Shown: positions 12,088 to 27,100 of the stretch, piece after piece
How positions within the stretch are numbered: the first letter of the stretch is position 1
How the letters are laid out: each line of letters opens with the position of its first letter
Assembly: GCA_037074705.1 (NCBI GenBank)
Contig: CM073590.1
Coordinates: 45,048,395-45,112,394, forward strand
Source: Zhengitettix transpicula
Taxonomy: Eukaryota; Arthropoda; Insecta; Orthoptera; Tetrigidae
Direction: 5' to 3'
Length of the DNA stretch: 64,000 bases
Made by a program: the position numbers and the translations under genes
Notes under the pieces: model-generated
What the model was told of the DNA's origin: nothing
What the model saw: only the letters and a program-made list of their open reading frames with translations
Databases searched by the model: none

Positions 12088-12161
12088 ATGCGCGCGACAC
12101 TGCTTTTCCTCTCGGCTCTGCTCCTTGCGGGGGCGGTAGCTGCCTACAAGACCTACGATGG
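12088..12161 (+). CDS. Carboxypeptidase exon 1 (signal peptide)
   Basis: ATG at 12088; codons 1-24 plus two bases of Gly25. Donor GTAAGA follows. The ATG is the only one that gives a signal peptide in frame with exon 2. Confidence 0.85.
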
Positions 12162-15100
12162 GTAAGATTCCAATAATGAACCATTTCCTCAGGGAAGAGA
12201 TGTCCCGATTAACGAACGTCGTATCAACTTTTAACAGCATTTACTCCTTGAAAAATACTTTCAAAGAATAGATAGTTTCACAATTTAACCGCTTTTACAG
12301 CGCTGACTGATTCTTCTCCACATTGGGCTGCCATTAATTCAGTTAAAGCCTGCTGTATCATTTACGTCCTCGACCCACCCATCCAATGATTGCTTTCTTG
12401 GTCACTTATAATCTCTTAGTTTCTAGTTAGGACACTTTTACCTACGGGCATCTCCTCGCTCCATTATGATCGGGCCAGTTCAAGTGTCTTGTGCATTCCT
12501 TTAAGTCCAGTTCAGATTTTCACTACATTAATTCATACTCTCACTTATCCGTAAAGTCAGTTTTTCCATAGTTCTTTTTTATCAATTTGCAGTTTCGTGA
12601 TATATTGCGTTCGTAAGTCCAGAATAAGGAATATCCAATCGGAGTATGTATTCCCTTAAATTTCCGTTTCCTGATTTTTTTGACAATTTAAATGCTTTAT
12701 TTAAATTCTTTAGCCATTTTACAGTAGCTTTCTGCACAATATTTGGTCATAATCATCTGTAAATATAATATACAAGCATTAACATTTATTTAGAGTTACA
12801 GGTACGTAGTTTTAATGTTGACGGAGATGTGAAATCAAAAACAAAAGTTGTCATGTAAAGCCATAAATGTTAAAGCTTGTATAATATATTTATAGATGAT
12901 TATGGCCAAATATTAGGTCGAAAGCTTCTGTAAAAATTTGAGACTGTCAAAAAGTTGGGACTGTGTCAGGTTTTTCTTCCTTAAAATCCAGAAAAATCCA
13001 TAAATATATAACTATTCGTTTAATATTATTATTGTCGTATTCTAATTAGTTTGTGAAACTCAGTTATATTCAGATCCGAATTAACTAATACCGCTTCGCA
13101 GAACATTAGGTAATTTAAATATTCTAACCACAATTTGCAGCCAATATTATTATTTTTTACAGTTAAGTGAACAATATAGGTTTCTTTTAGCTGCCAAATA
13201 CCTTATCAAGGTAAATTAATTCAATTGCATATGCACTTGCTCTCAATATGAAAGTTATAAATTTATTTATTTATCTTCTGAGTTCGGATCTTTTGAAGCA
13301 GTGAGAACAGGTCTCTTCGTAAGAGGGTTTTGTGGCTGGTGAAGTTTTTTCGTTGCAACGTTTTTCAAATTACGCATGTGGCACGGAAAGAGACAATCTC
13401 ACGCCTGACTCCGCAATTGAAGAAGCTGGATTAATTTGTTGAGTCACAGATAGATGACTGTCGACTGCAGAACAGTTGTCACTACCTCCTAGATAACATC
13501 CGCTAATGTACGTATCCCTAATTATAACGTATGTATTTTACCATTCACAGGAATTTATTCAAATTATGTTTTCTCCTCCGATTCTGCTGTGATGGTTGTA
13601 TATAAAATGATTAAATTGATTGAAGAATTTTCCGCGAGCAAGTAAATTGGAGTAGATTATAAAAAAGATCAATATGAAATAAGTAATGTAAGATGAGAAA
13701 GCACTGAAATATACAGGTTGAAACCTAATTTAATAGTCGAATACACGGAGATATGTTCTTGCATAATAACCTTCAATTTTGTATTATTTAAACTTCCTGT
13801 TTGTTTATCATGAGCTATTCCGTATGACAGTCTCCACGAACTTGCTTTATTTCGATAAGTGGCTCTTTCATTCGTAGTTAATTATGCAACACAAGTTATT
13901 ATATTCGTGTTTTTGAACTAAGGTTCCCACAAGCCGAGGCTAATCTGCCTGTTTTGAGAGGTGTATGTTCCGGGGTAACAGACCTTGGGCATACGGTAAG
14001 AGTTGTTCGCTGTTCCCATTGTAACAGTCGGCCAGCTGCTTCCTCAACTGGTCGAAGCACGGAGAAGGGAATGCTGCGTCCCCACAGCAAACTCCTCTCC
14101 CGCTATCGGAAGGGCATGGGTCAAGTACCCAATGCCCGACCTACCTGATGCAGGTTTTTCTAGGGTTTTCCCTGCATTTCTTTAGGCGAATGCCGGGTAG
14201 GATCCTTAAACCATAGCCCCGGGGCCCTAGTAACCCTTGGCTACCTTCCTCTACCCTTCCGCATCCCCCCTTTCAAATCCCTTCCTATTCTATTAAAGGG
14301 GAGTTGCCCAACGTGGATTACCCTCATGTAGCCTGTTGCCCAAAATAAACAAAAACATGTGGCACTATAACTGAAACACGGAAACAAGTGGCACGAACTT
14401 CCTCAATTATGTAATTTTTTAATTATATATTTGTATTTTATGAAGATTATCTGAGTAGACAAGCATAAGTAAATTTGTTTTGTCCGTAACCAGCTTTTTT
14501 TTATTTTTTTTTAGGGTAACAGGTTACATGAGGGTATTCCACATGGTGGCAACTCCCCTTTAATAGCATAGGAAGGGATCTGAAAGGGAGGATGCGGAAG
14601 GGTAGAGGAAGGTAGCCAAGGGTTAACTAGGGCCCCTGGGCTATGGTTTAGGCATCCTACCCGGCAATTCGCCTAAAATTGATACAGGGAAAACCCTACA
14701 AAAACCTGCAGCAGGTAGATCGGGAATTTGGTACTTGTCCCACGCCCTTCCTATGGCGGGAGAGGGGTTAGCTGTGGGGTCGCAGCTCTCCCCTCTCCGT
14801 GCCTTGACCAGTTTAGGAGGGAGCTGGCCGACTATTCCAATAGGAATAGCGGACAACTCTTACCGTGTTCCCAAGTTTTTTTTTTGTTTTTTTTGGGGGC
14901 AACAGGCTACATGAGGGTGATCCACATTGGGCAACTCCCCTTTCATAGCATAGGAAAGGATTTGAAAGGGGGGATGCGGAAGGGTAGAGGAAGGTAGCCA
15001 AGGGTTACTAGGGCCCCCGGGCTATGGTTTAAGAATCCTACCCAGCATTCGCCTAAAGAAATGCAGGGAAAACCCTAGAAAAACCTGCATCAGGTAGGTC

Positions 15101-18100
15101 GGGCATTGGGTGCTTGTCCCACGCCCTTCCGATAGCGGGAGAGGAGTTTGCTGTGGGGACGCAGCATTCCCTCCTCCGTGCCTAGACCAGTTTTGGAGGC
15201 AGCTGGTCGACTATTCCAATGGGAATAGTGGACAACTCTTACGGTATGCCCAAGGTCTGCGACCCCGGAACATACACCTCTCAAAACAGGCCGAGGACCT
15301 ACCTTGGTGTTCCCAAATGTATACTGTTTGCCTTTGCGTTTTAACTACAAGAAACAAATAACACTACATATAGATGAACATAAAATCTATACTATAAAAT
15401 CAAATTAGAAAAAGCTTGTTCGAATGAGTCGCAAGTATCCATTCCGTCCATTTTATGTTCAACGTCTAATCAAGACTGCCGAGCCATCAAATTTTAAACA
15501 CATCAACAAAGCACTTAAAATGCTATAAATAACACAGTAATCGAAGCATTAGTTTTCAAAATGTTCTTCGTAAATATTTTTCAGAACATTTAGAAGAAAA
15601 TGAATTATCAAACTCTAAGCAATGAAAATGTATCCGCTGTCTCTTCACTGAAACTGTTTTCAAATGCATGATCGCTCGTTTCGTGGACATGACGTCAAGT
15701 TTATTTTGGATTTAATTATTACGTAAAACTTATTTTTATCCTGTTCCATTCACAAAGAAAACGAGAGTATTGTAATATATGGAAGTTTCAGTATTTAGCA
15801 AAAAAATTTCTATCTCTTATCACTTTCACGAATGTAAGTTTGAATTGTATTGTAAAGAATTGATAAAATCCTCCGTTGAGAAATATTGTTAGATTACCAG
15901 AAGACATCACTGAAATCGACTAAATTTTCGAGAGACCACAAGTAAACTGCTGAAAATACTTATTTCCTTATTTATACTTTCACACTTGATGTCTTTGTAA
16001 AATATGCACTTTTTGTAGATTAATTTATTAACTATATATACAGGATCATTTAAAGCTTATAAGTCTTTCCATATCCTTCGGGAAATATGGAAAATGAATA
16101 TATTTTGCTCATTCACCTCATGTGCTAAACATACATATATCTATGATTAGAAATACTGCTACATCCAGCTTTAAAATTGTCCTACAAAGAAATTTCATCT
16201 TAGAATTCAACGATTAGTAAACAAAAAATTCATGTAATAAAATAATTGTGTTCATTGCTATTCCAGACTTAAATAATAATTACTGAATAAAAGGTACGAT
16301 TCTTTGAAAATTTTCATCGATATTAAATAAGTTCACGATAAAAATGAAAAATTCTTTTCACACATCCGTAAAATGATTCGCATAATAATAATGAATTCAA
16401 GATTTAAAAACGACGATAAAAGATAATGAAATTGTTCAAGTGAATTGATTACATGATCTGTTATCTGTCCTGAGCCTTATTGGATTACGAAAATCCCCGT
16501 CATCACTGTGACCGTAATCTATTAGTGGCAAGTGGACTGATAATGCTTTTTACAAATCTCTATTATTAGCTACCTTCTTTGTTAAAGTATAGTAGAATAG
16601 GAGTTGAAGTCATGTACACAAGTAGAACATGAAGATTACTATTGGCGATGTAAACGAAACTATATAAACAAAGAGGCGATGGTATAACAGAATTGTATAT
16701 TTTGAAATAAAGCTAGAACGAATTCGAAATGGTCCGGTAAAAAAATACAAATAAAGTCGAATTGAAAAAAATACTACATTAGTATTTGAAGATAGAAAAG
16801 TCGGAGAAAAGAGTAGCCTATAAATTTTATAAACCGAGAAAATATTCTTGAGGTACACGAACAATTAGTGTTTTATAAATGTTAACAATAATTCGTAAAA
16901 TGACAAAAGTAATATTAAAAAACAAAAATTATCACGTTATCATTTACAAGGAAAGGGAAATATAAAAATTTATCATGAATGTTTAAGAGGAAACTAAGAA
17001 ATAAATAAAATAATTAGTTTGGGAGATTTGTGATCAAGAAGATTGAGAACTACTATTCGTTTGATATGTAATAAAATTAAATATAGTTCATATAGATCGC
17101 AATCATTTTTGCAGTAAAAAAATCTATTCGCCTAAATAAATAATTTTTGCTCTCACACTTAACAAAATGTGAAACATTAATATATAACGCTTGGGGGCTA
17201 CCTGGGGATGCCTTTTCCTCTCCGTTTTTGAACTAAGGTTCCCACGAGCCGAGGCACCTCGACCTGTTCTGTGAGGTGTATGTTCCGGGGTCACAGACAT
17301 TGGGCATACGGTAAGAGTTGTCCGCTATTTCCATGAGAATAGTCGGTCAGCTGCCTCCTAAACTGGTCAGGGACGGAGAAGGGAATGCTGCGTCCCCACA
17401 GCAAACTCCTCTCCCGCTATCGGAAGGGCGTGGGACAAGTACCCAATGCCCGATCTACCTGATGCAGGTTTTTCTAGGGTTTTCCCTGCATTTCTTTAGG
17501 CGAATGCCGGGTAGGAGCCTTAAAATATAGCCCGGGGGTCCTAGTAACCCTTGCTACCTTCCTCTACCCTGCCGCATCCCCCCTTTCAAATCCTTTCCTA
17601 TGCTATTAAAGAGGAGTTGCCCAACGTGGATCACCCTCATGTAGCTGTTGCCCTAAAAAAACCTATTAAAAATGGGCATTCGCGTCTAATAACCAACGTG
17701 AAAAAATTAAATAAATACTGATCAAAAATATCACCAAAGGTAATCAAGAATTACCCTCATGTAGCTGTTGCCCTAAAAAACCTATTAAAAATGGACATTC
17801 GCGTCAAATAACCAACGTGAAAAAATGAAATAAATACCGATTAAAAATATCACCAAAGGTAATCAAGAATGTATAGCAGCTGTATAAGAATAAATCCGTT
17901 GTTTGCTCATATATCATATAAATCTACTATGGGCACGTTGGTCTTATTTATGAGGTTGTCATCTTTCAACAATAGTCAGTTCACATCATCAAGAACATAA
18001 ATTTTTCCTTTGGTAATAATGACTAGTTTTTGCCAAGAGCATGTGCGGAAAGCTCTGCTTTTCTACTTCAATTTGTAGGAATAGCTTGCCGAATCGTATT

Positions 18101-21100
18101 AAATGCTTGAGGAGACCTATGGCGGCAGTGCTTTATCGTTAACAACATTCAAAGATTGGTTTCGTCGCTTCAATGACGGCAATTTTGACCTCAGCGACAA
18201 TAAGCGTGAAAATCGGCCCAGGAAGGTTGAGGACCATCAATTACAGGCTCTTTTGGACGAGGAAAATAACCAATTGCTACCATATGCTTGCCGAGAAAGT
18301 TACTCAACGACCTTTTTCCATACACCTACATAGCATGGGAAAGATTCAAAAGATCAGAAAATGTATGACGCATATTTAACGATAGGCAGATGGAGCGACG
18401 TCGAAACACATGCGAAATCTTGCTCGTCAGACATAAAAGAAAGTCCTTCCTACATCGGATTGTAACTGGCGATGAAAAGTAAATATTTTTCGATAATCCT
18501 AATAGCAAGAAATCGCGGGTTTATCTCGGCCAACCATCAACATCGTCCGCAAGACCAAATCGCTTCGGACGGAAGACGATGTTGAACGTTTGGTGGATAA
18601 GCCAACGCCCTCCGCACTGTTTAAGTAACGGTGACGTTGGATCGGCAGGATATCGTCTTTTATCAAGTATTGAAACCTGGTGTAACAGTCAGTTCCCACC
18701 ACCACTAACTGATCAAATTGAATCGTTCTGTGCGTGAAAAAATATCGGATTATCAGCGAAGACATGCCAAGCTGATATTCCTCCCAGACAACGCACCTTT
18801 GCACACGTCAACAATGGTCGGAAACTACTTGGAGGTAGTCAACTGGGAGGTGCCCCAATGTCGCTTATTTACGAGATCAGGCCCCTTCCGACTACCACCT
18901 GTTTTCGTCGATGAATATTTCTTGATGAGTGCTTGCTTTTTCGTGGTATCCACAAATTCCCTGAATGACAGAAAACGTGTGTAGCTAGTGATGGCCGGTT
19001 CTTTGAATGATTTTTTTTATTTCTATGAAAAAAATGTGTTTTGTGAGTAAAAACAGTGGTTACGCCTAGTATTATAAGCCAGGACTTTCAAATCACATTA
19101 TCTCCTTGTTGTTAATGAAACTTTCTGTAGTTTCATTAAATATTAAACTAACAAAGATAGAGAATTCTGGCATCTGTTCGTTATTCGGAATTGTTGTATA
19201 TTTCGTTAATGTTCTGTCGGTTTAGATTCTCGACTAAACTCAATTATTGAATCTGAAGCCACGGACTACACACATAAATACTTGAATTATTGTTTGCTAT
19301 TTTGGAGAACAGAATTTTTAAGCAAAGGCAGACATTTTTCATTCATATTACTGATTTCACTTTTCTTTTCTTTCAGATACAAAGTGTATCGCGTTACTCC
19401 AAATGATATTCAGGTGAAAGTACTCTCCATGTTTGAAGGCAAGAAAGGAATTGACGTCTGGTCCAAAGTAATCAAAGCTGGAAAACCTGTAGACATCATG
19501 GTCGCTCCTGCCAGAGTATGGTTTTTTGAAAGTGTTGTGAAAGGATCTAAGATGCAATACGAAGTCATCATAGATAACTACGGGCCGTAAGTAAATGACA
19601 TTTTCAACTAACTGCATTTGCAGTACTTGCGAGTTTCAACTTTTTCCGTTTGACTGTAATACTGGAATGTAGAAAGAACTGACGACAGTCATAGGCTGTA
19701 TTGTTCTAGATTTAATTTTTACTATGTTTTTGATTTATTAATTTTGTTGTTCGTAATTTCCATAAAATTATCGACGTCAGTTTACAGAGGCACTTGCTTT
19801 GTCTCGCAGCTTTTTAGATAGTTTATTATATTGTAACTAACCTAACTTGTTCATATTCTATTTATAATTATTCAATTTTTACAAAAATTACACAAAAATT
19901 TTAGTGGATGTTGCCTTTATTCTGCATCAAGTTTTTTAGTAACCCGTTAATAAACGGCCTTAATCGCTTACCTGACGAAAGCAACAATCCAGGAGTTTGC
20001 GCGAGGTGATTCCATGAAGATCAAATTTTCTTATCTCTTTCCAAAAATATTTTAGAGACTAATTAGAAAAATAAGTAATGTTATCTGTTAATTAGTCACA
20101 ATCTAATACAGACGGAATTATACAGGGTTTTCGGATAGTTGCTGTGCATTTACATCACTACACATCCCAATAGCTTTCATCAACTGAACCAAAAAGAGTT
20201 AAATGTTACGTAACAATAGAGCGAATTAAAAGAAATCGCGTATCTATGAAAAAACAGTTCTGCTAACTTGTCTTCTACCAACTTCGTTTCGAACTTCGAA
20301 CGTACATCTACATCCGTAGTCAAGTGCACAGAGACTTTCCGAACGCACTGTATAATTTTAATATTTTAGAAAACTCCTTCATTAACGAAGATGCTTTACG
20401 ACTTTGGCTTCTTCTAATCTGCAAACTTCTGCAGACTTGAAATTGTTAAAGCACCCTAGTTTTTGGAGAAAACATCCTTGTATTTTGAATAAGAAAAATA
20501 GCCAATTCAGACAAAAAGTGTAATATAAATACCAGACAACGTTTCTGGGATCCTTGTCCCTTTCATCAGGTGCTAAGAAGAGCCTAGAGTAACACAACTG
20601 CACTTGTCATTTGACAAAACTCAAAATCAAACTTGGCGTTTGAGTTTTGTCAACTAACAAGTGCAGTTGTGTCGCTCTAGTCTCTTCTTAGCACCCGACG
20701 AAAGGAACAAGGATCCCAGTAACGTTGTGTGGTATTTATATTACACTTTTTGTCTGAATTGGCTATCGTTCTTATTCATTCTTATCGGACGTAAATTTTT
20801 TCATCCTTGTATTTTATTGATTGCAAATAAAACGTTATACCAGAGCGAGAGTACACTACATATGTTTCCATCGACCCAATATTAGTTTATGTAAAAAGCT
20901 GGCTAGTCATCGAGTTAATGTATTAATTAGTTATCGAGATCTGTTGTCTGTTATATAATATGTTATAATATATCTGAGTTTTATCAAAATCTTCAATTTA
21001 AGTGAAATGTGAGATAAGTCAAGAAAGTGAATGGTAGCTGATAATACCAAAGATATTCATTTGACAGATTGAACCTATCTTTCACTTCCAAGCTTCAAGA

Positions 21101-24100
21101 TAATTGTTGACTTCAAAAATTAGACCTTTGTGCTGTGTCAATAGATATCAGCTATATCTTATTTTCCACGAGAACCTGTACACAATGTGATGATATCATT
21201 ATGGCGTTCTAAATCAAATAGAACTATCATATCTGTTGGAAATTACGGGTTACGTGATTTTCAAGATTTTGCCACGTGCTAATCTTAATACAACTGACTC
21301 GGTGTTTATGTCAGACTTTATGTGTCAAACCACTGATGAGCAATTTGTAAAACAATTCTGAATTATTTAATTGAAGACTGGTCAATAAAGACCTATAACT
21401 ATTTAATATGTAATTTCATATTAACGAATATAATTATCATGCATATATTTGTAATTTCTCTAGAGTTTTCTTGTTTCTTCTATAAACTTTAACTACCGCC
21501 TAATCATTAATCATAACAGGCGTTTTAAAATTTATCTTCAAAACAAAATGTCTTTTATTTGATAATTACAACTTAATTCCTTTTGCTAAGAAATGCACTG
21601 TTCCTGTAACATGAAAAAAAAACCTCATGTTATTAACTGCTTTAAATATTAGAATTTTATCAGATTCTAAACAGTGGTTTTTAAAGTAATTATATTTAAA
21701 ATCTCATTTCAAAGTAAATACATCTATAAGTTTTATTTCAGCAGTTAACTGAAAATAAAATATAACCATATGCAAATTGATGAGCCGTACATCCTTTCTG
21801 AAATGAAGCTACTTTATTTCATTTTCAGTGTACTGCAAAATGAACGAATGCAAATTCATCCTAGACATGTAAAAAGATCCAGCCCTTCAGGAAGAATTAC
21901 GTTTGATCAGTACTACAGTTACGACGAGGTAATATTTTCTAAAGAATTTGACTATAACGCTTAAGGTCTCAAATTTTTATTTCTATAATAGTTATTTCTT
22001 ATTTTCCATGTCCTGCTACATGTGAAATAAATACAGTTAATTTGTTCTTAGTATAATTACAAATTGAACTTGGTAGTTTCATTAAATTACTATTCATATA
22101 TTACGAGTAACTATTAATTAGTTTTATGATTATTTTTTGAAAATTTCAGATATTGAAAGAAACAAAAAAAAGAGCATCGCAAGTAAACTCTTTGGTTTAG
22201 TATTATAATTTACGACATAATTAAAATTCTATTGTTTATTTTCTTAAAATAAATTTATTTAATTAATGCTGAATTTAAGTGAATGACCTGCAATAGTTCA
22301 AGATTTTTTATTGCTTGAGGTGACTATAGAGTATATGAAATATTTATTCCGGCATTCTGCAAACTTCTATTAAGTGCACCAGTTGCCTCACGCACGCCAT
22401 GTGAATATAAATGCCATCTAATGTTCTTATACCAAGTTCCTCTATTTCAGCACTAATTTCAGAGAGGTCATGTCAGGACCAGATTGTGTTCAATGAAAAT
22501 CCAAAATTAATCTAGGAACTGTTTTCAACTCCTGAGTTGGTATACCGCGAACATACCCATCGTATAAAGGCTTCTCGGGCTTCTAACCGAGTAAACAATT
22601 GTATTTGCGACGTTTCGATGAGGTTCACTGTCATCGGCTTCTAGCAATATGTCCGAGAAGACTTTATTCATTCTCTACACCGAGAAAGACTACATTCTTT
22701 ATTATACCCATCGTGGACTACCCTTGCTCGATTTTTATTTTGCACAAAACATGTACAATTCTACAACATAAAAAACTACAGGAATTGTCTACATTCCAAC
22801 AGCCACTAATGCAATGTGCTCTTACTCTGCGTATTAATCCTAGGTTTATTTGCAAGTAATTTGTATAAGAATATTAAATGATAACAGACTGTGGTTTTAT
22901 TTTCAACTGTGACCTTATAGTTGCATATATTACAAGAATCAGCGATGCTCTTAACTGAGGTTTCCGAAATAAATTTCCTATAGAAATCAGTTCTATAAGG
23001 ATCCAAGTCTTTGTAACAGCTGGAGAATATCCAAAGTTTAGAAATTGGCGACTGTATTAAATAATCATATTTCAGACCATACTTCTCAAAAACAATACTA
23101 AATTATTATTTCACAAAGCTTGTCAACTTTTATTGTCTATTAATAAGCAACTATTAAGGAATTCTTCAGCCCTTGAGGAGGGAGACTGACCTTTATTATT
23201 AAATTCTCTACCGTTGTAAGGAACTGAACTTATTACCCAGGTCTAAATCCAACTCCGAAGTCAAGACATTTGAAGCTAAAATGATTCTATAAGTTCACAA
23301 GAGGTAACGGAAAAGGTTTTCATGTTAATACTTTCGCGTTGTCGCATATTTCTTATTGATACATTAACATTATTATTAAAGATTAAAATGATAATTATAA
23401 TCGGTTGTGTTTGACAATTACATTTTCTTATCCATTGAAATGACACGGTAAAATAATATTCAGTCACAAACATATAGTAAATAGAGCGATTCATTTCAAC
23501 AAGGAAGTTGATTTATAGAAAACTAGTTAATTAAACAGGTATAATTAGCATACGTTAGTTAAAGATGGAACGCATAAACAAGTAACGACTTTTGACTTAA
23601 CGGCTCGTGAGTATTTTTAAGTTGCTAAATGGTTGCTTGGGCTGATGTATCACATATGCAACAATTTTTACCATCTAAAATTGTAAAATACTACAACAGC
23701 GATAGTGTTATTGACACTGCGACGAATGGACCGTCCTGTAATATAATATAATAATTCCGTTTAAAAAGTTTCTACTAATAGTGTCTAATTTTTAAAAGTT
23801 GACAGACGTTTCTAACTCGATTCTTGTTCTTTCATACATTTTTGCAATAAAGTTAATTTTAGTAACAAGCCAAAAATGTGCAGAATTGTATATCTTCACT
23901 GGCCCAGAGCTCAGAACGGAAGCAGTTTGTCGATCTTTGGGGTACTCCACGGAATTGAAACGAAATACTACGCATGCGCATTTCTCATTCCATACAGGCA
24001 TTCTGTCCTGAATCGTGGCTGAATACTGAAGCAGCCACATGGTTGCACTAGGCAGTGTTACTGCGCTGACAGGCGCGCAGTTTATATTCGAAATCGAAAC

Positions 24101-27100
24101 AGAAATTCTCAGCATTGAAAGACAATTCTTATAAAGGTTCCAAATAATTAAGAATATATCATTCTTTCCAATTTTCTTTATGTGACGTAGCTCATAAGCA
24201 TATGTGCACCAGCAGTCACTGATTGGATTATATTATCCAAAGCAGTTAAGCGGTGGAGCTGAAGGCGAAAGAAGGTTCAATGTAAATCACAGCACAGTGT
24301 AGTGATAATTATCTAGGTAAAAGTTGTTAAGAAAAATGGCAACCAGAGACAACTTTTTATGCTTTACACGAAGGTTGCAGTTCCAAGGTTCATAAAGTTT
24401 TATTTTTATTGCTGTAATCTCACAAAGTTGCTCAAATAATGTCACATCAATTTGGAGCACATTTTTCATTGCTTACAACTTTGCAACAAAACCTTCCACA
24501 AACTTATGCTTTGATGAATTAACCAAACCCATTACTTCTTTTAAGCTGCCAAAGTATCAGCTATTAAGCTCGCTTAGTTGTCAAGATATACGCTATTAAA
24601 TATGAGTTTCAAATTTTACGCGTCAAATTTTGTGAATTTTCACATACAAATAGCAAAAAACCTTTTGCTACAAGCAAGTTCTTTTTGTTACCTTCGAAAA
24701 GGGCAGGCTTTTTTCTGATAGAGTTATCTTATTTGACGTTTGAGACTCATCATTTAAGGCCAGAAAAATTACTTTGAAAATTGCACTAATTAAAATAATA
24801 TGGTATACTGCACGAATGTGATGAAAGCAAATCATTTGTACTGGTTCATTCAAACTATTGATGCTTAATGTCAACCAAATAGTTTTTATTTATTGTTTAT
24901 AATTTCCCCAATATTTAATATTACATTTTTAAATAACAAATTGAATTATAATATGCACTCCAACAAAGGCCAGTCTAATCAGCCATGAGCCTTGCCTGGT
25001 TACGGGGCGTGGCCACTAGGCGATGGGGTTTCAGATTTAAGCCTTGAAAGAAGTGATGTATACATACACACTCATTTATAGCTAGAAATTGGTAGTGGCT
25101 CAGTCACCTTGGTCCAACGCAAGTATTTTTGATTTTGAAATCATATATAACCTTCTAATAGCATTACTTTTATTAGATAAGATTCACATATTGCAAAACA
25201 ATAAATAAAAATCACTTGTTTGACATTAAACATCATAAACTCGAATAGTTTGAATGAACCAGTACAAATACTTATAAGTAAATATAAGATAAAAGTAACA
25301 TATATGAAATTAAATTATCGTTTGCAGGTTGGAAGAATATTCGTTGACGGAATGACCAGGAATTTTAATAGTAGGATCTAATAGGATACATAGTGTAGGG
25401 GGTTATAGAATCAGCGAAATCACAGTAGAGCGTTTTAAATATTATCAAAAGATAATCTGGATTATATTAAGTGCTGAATTAAAAATTGTCTGGCATTCAT
25501 GAAAAGCGTCATATAAATGTAAATAATATTAAATTATATATGATATCGGTAAGAAATAGAGATCAAGTGTATTGCACGGAACACATGTTTCAACTTTGTG
25601 CAAAATGGGATGGAATAGAGAAGTAGGATTGGAAGTGTGAATACATTATATGAATTATACAGTTAAGTTTCGTGCTGCTGAAAGTATATAAAAATTAATA
25701 TTAATTTAAATACAAGTTCTCAGAAAGAATAGACTTTCAAATAACGACATCGTTGCAGATCGTGGCTTACGTTCAAGGCCTCGCCACTCAGTACCCAGAT
25801 GTTGTGACCGTGACGTTCCCCGGTACCTCCTCCGAGGGAAGAAAAATTCCCCTGGTGACGATCTCTACGGGCGGGGGCGGCAGCAAGCCTGCCATCCTCA
25901 TCGACGGCGGCATCCACGCGCGAGAGTGGATCGCCCCCGCAACCGCCCTCTACATCATCAACCAGCTGGTTGAGAACGCCGCCGTCAACTCCGACATCAC
26001 GGCCTCCGTCGACTGGCTCATAGTTCCCGTGCTCAACCCTGACGGATACGAGTATACCAGAACTGACGTTAGTTTCTATCATTAAGTATGACGTCAGTAA
26101 TCCGCCTTTGTTCGTTATTTTTTAGGTAATTTTCGTGAAGGCTTGATGGGTTGTAATTGTCTAATATGCATTTACTCTCATGCAAACTAGATATTAAGGG
26201 GTATCGTCGCAATAATCTTTTGAATTGACATAAGATAATAAAAGTATGACAAAATTCCTGTGCTAAGATGTTTATTATTAATTTATTATTCATACTACTG
26301 TTATATTTTGTGCTTGAAAGCCTGTTTACTTCTATTTTAACAATTATATATTCACGCAGTAACTAATATGCTTTAATAATTTTAATTTCTAGTATTATTT
26401 TTCATTCATTTAACAAAATAGGACCGATTTTGGAGAAAAAACCGAGCCCCTGCTCCTGGATCTAACTGTTTAGGAACTGATCCCAACAGAAATTTCGATT
26501 ATCATTGGGCAGGTACGGCAATAAAATATTCTTAAATATATTTATAATATTGCAACATATTGCTTCAAAACATTAGCTTTGAAAATCTGTGATTTCTGAA
26601 AATAATTTATCATAAAAAAGTATGAGTTACATTTACATTCCTTGACGTTTCAGCTTAAAATTTTAGTGGTATAGGTTATAAATAGTTATCGGTTTGTGCT
26701 TAAGTTTTATATATTCATTGTAAATGAAACGTTTGAAACATCTCCGATCATATTTTGTCCAAAAATAGATCGGGGAATTTAATGAAGTTAATTGTTCTGT
26801 TTTAAAGAGAGCGGTGTAAGCATGGATCCATGCTCTGATATATTTGCTGGACCAGCTGGATTCTCAGAACTGGAATCACGAACCCTGAGAGATATCAACC
26901 AAGCCAATTCTGGACGCATAAAGCTGTATTTGGCTCTACACAGCTATGGACCTGTAAGTACTGACAATATAAAAACGAAAAGCATTGAGTTCGTACGTTA
27001 ACGATGGAAGCTGCCACGTCACGAACGGATTTTAAATGATTATTTTGTTAAATTAAAATAATGGCCACATACAGTGTAGGATCTAAAAGTTAAATTAATA

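Noticed and set aside
13954..15361. Similar 60-90-codon frames in several places (also 63115-63511, 31052-31379)
   Set aside because: They are all readings of retroposon family S and shift frame between copies; no conserved protein.
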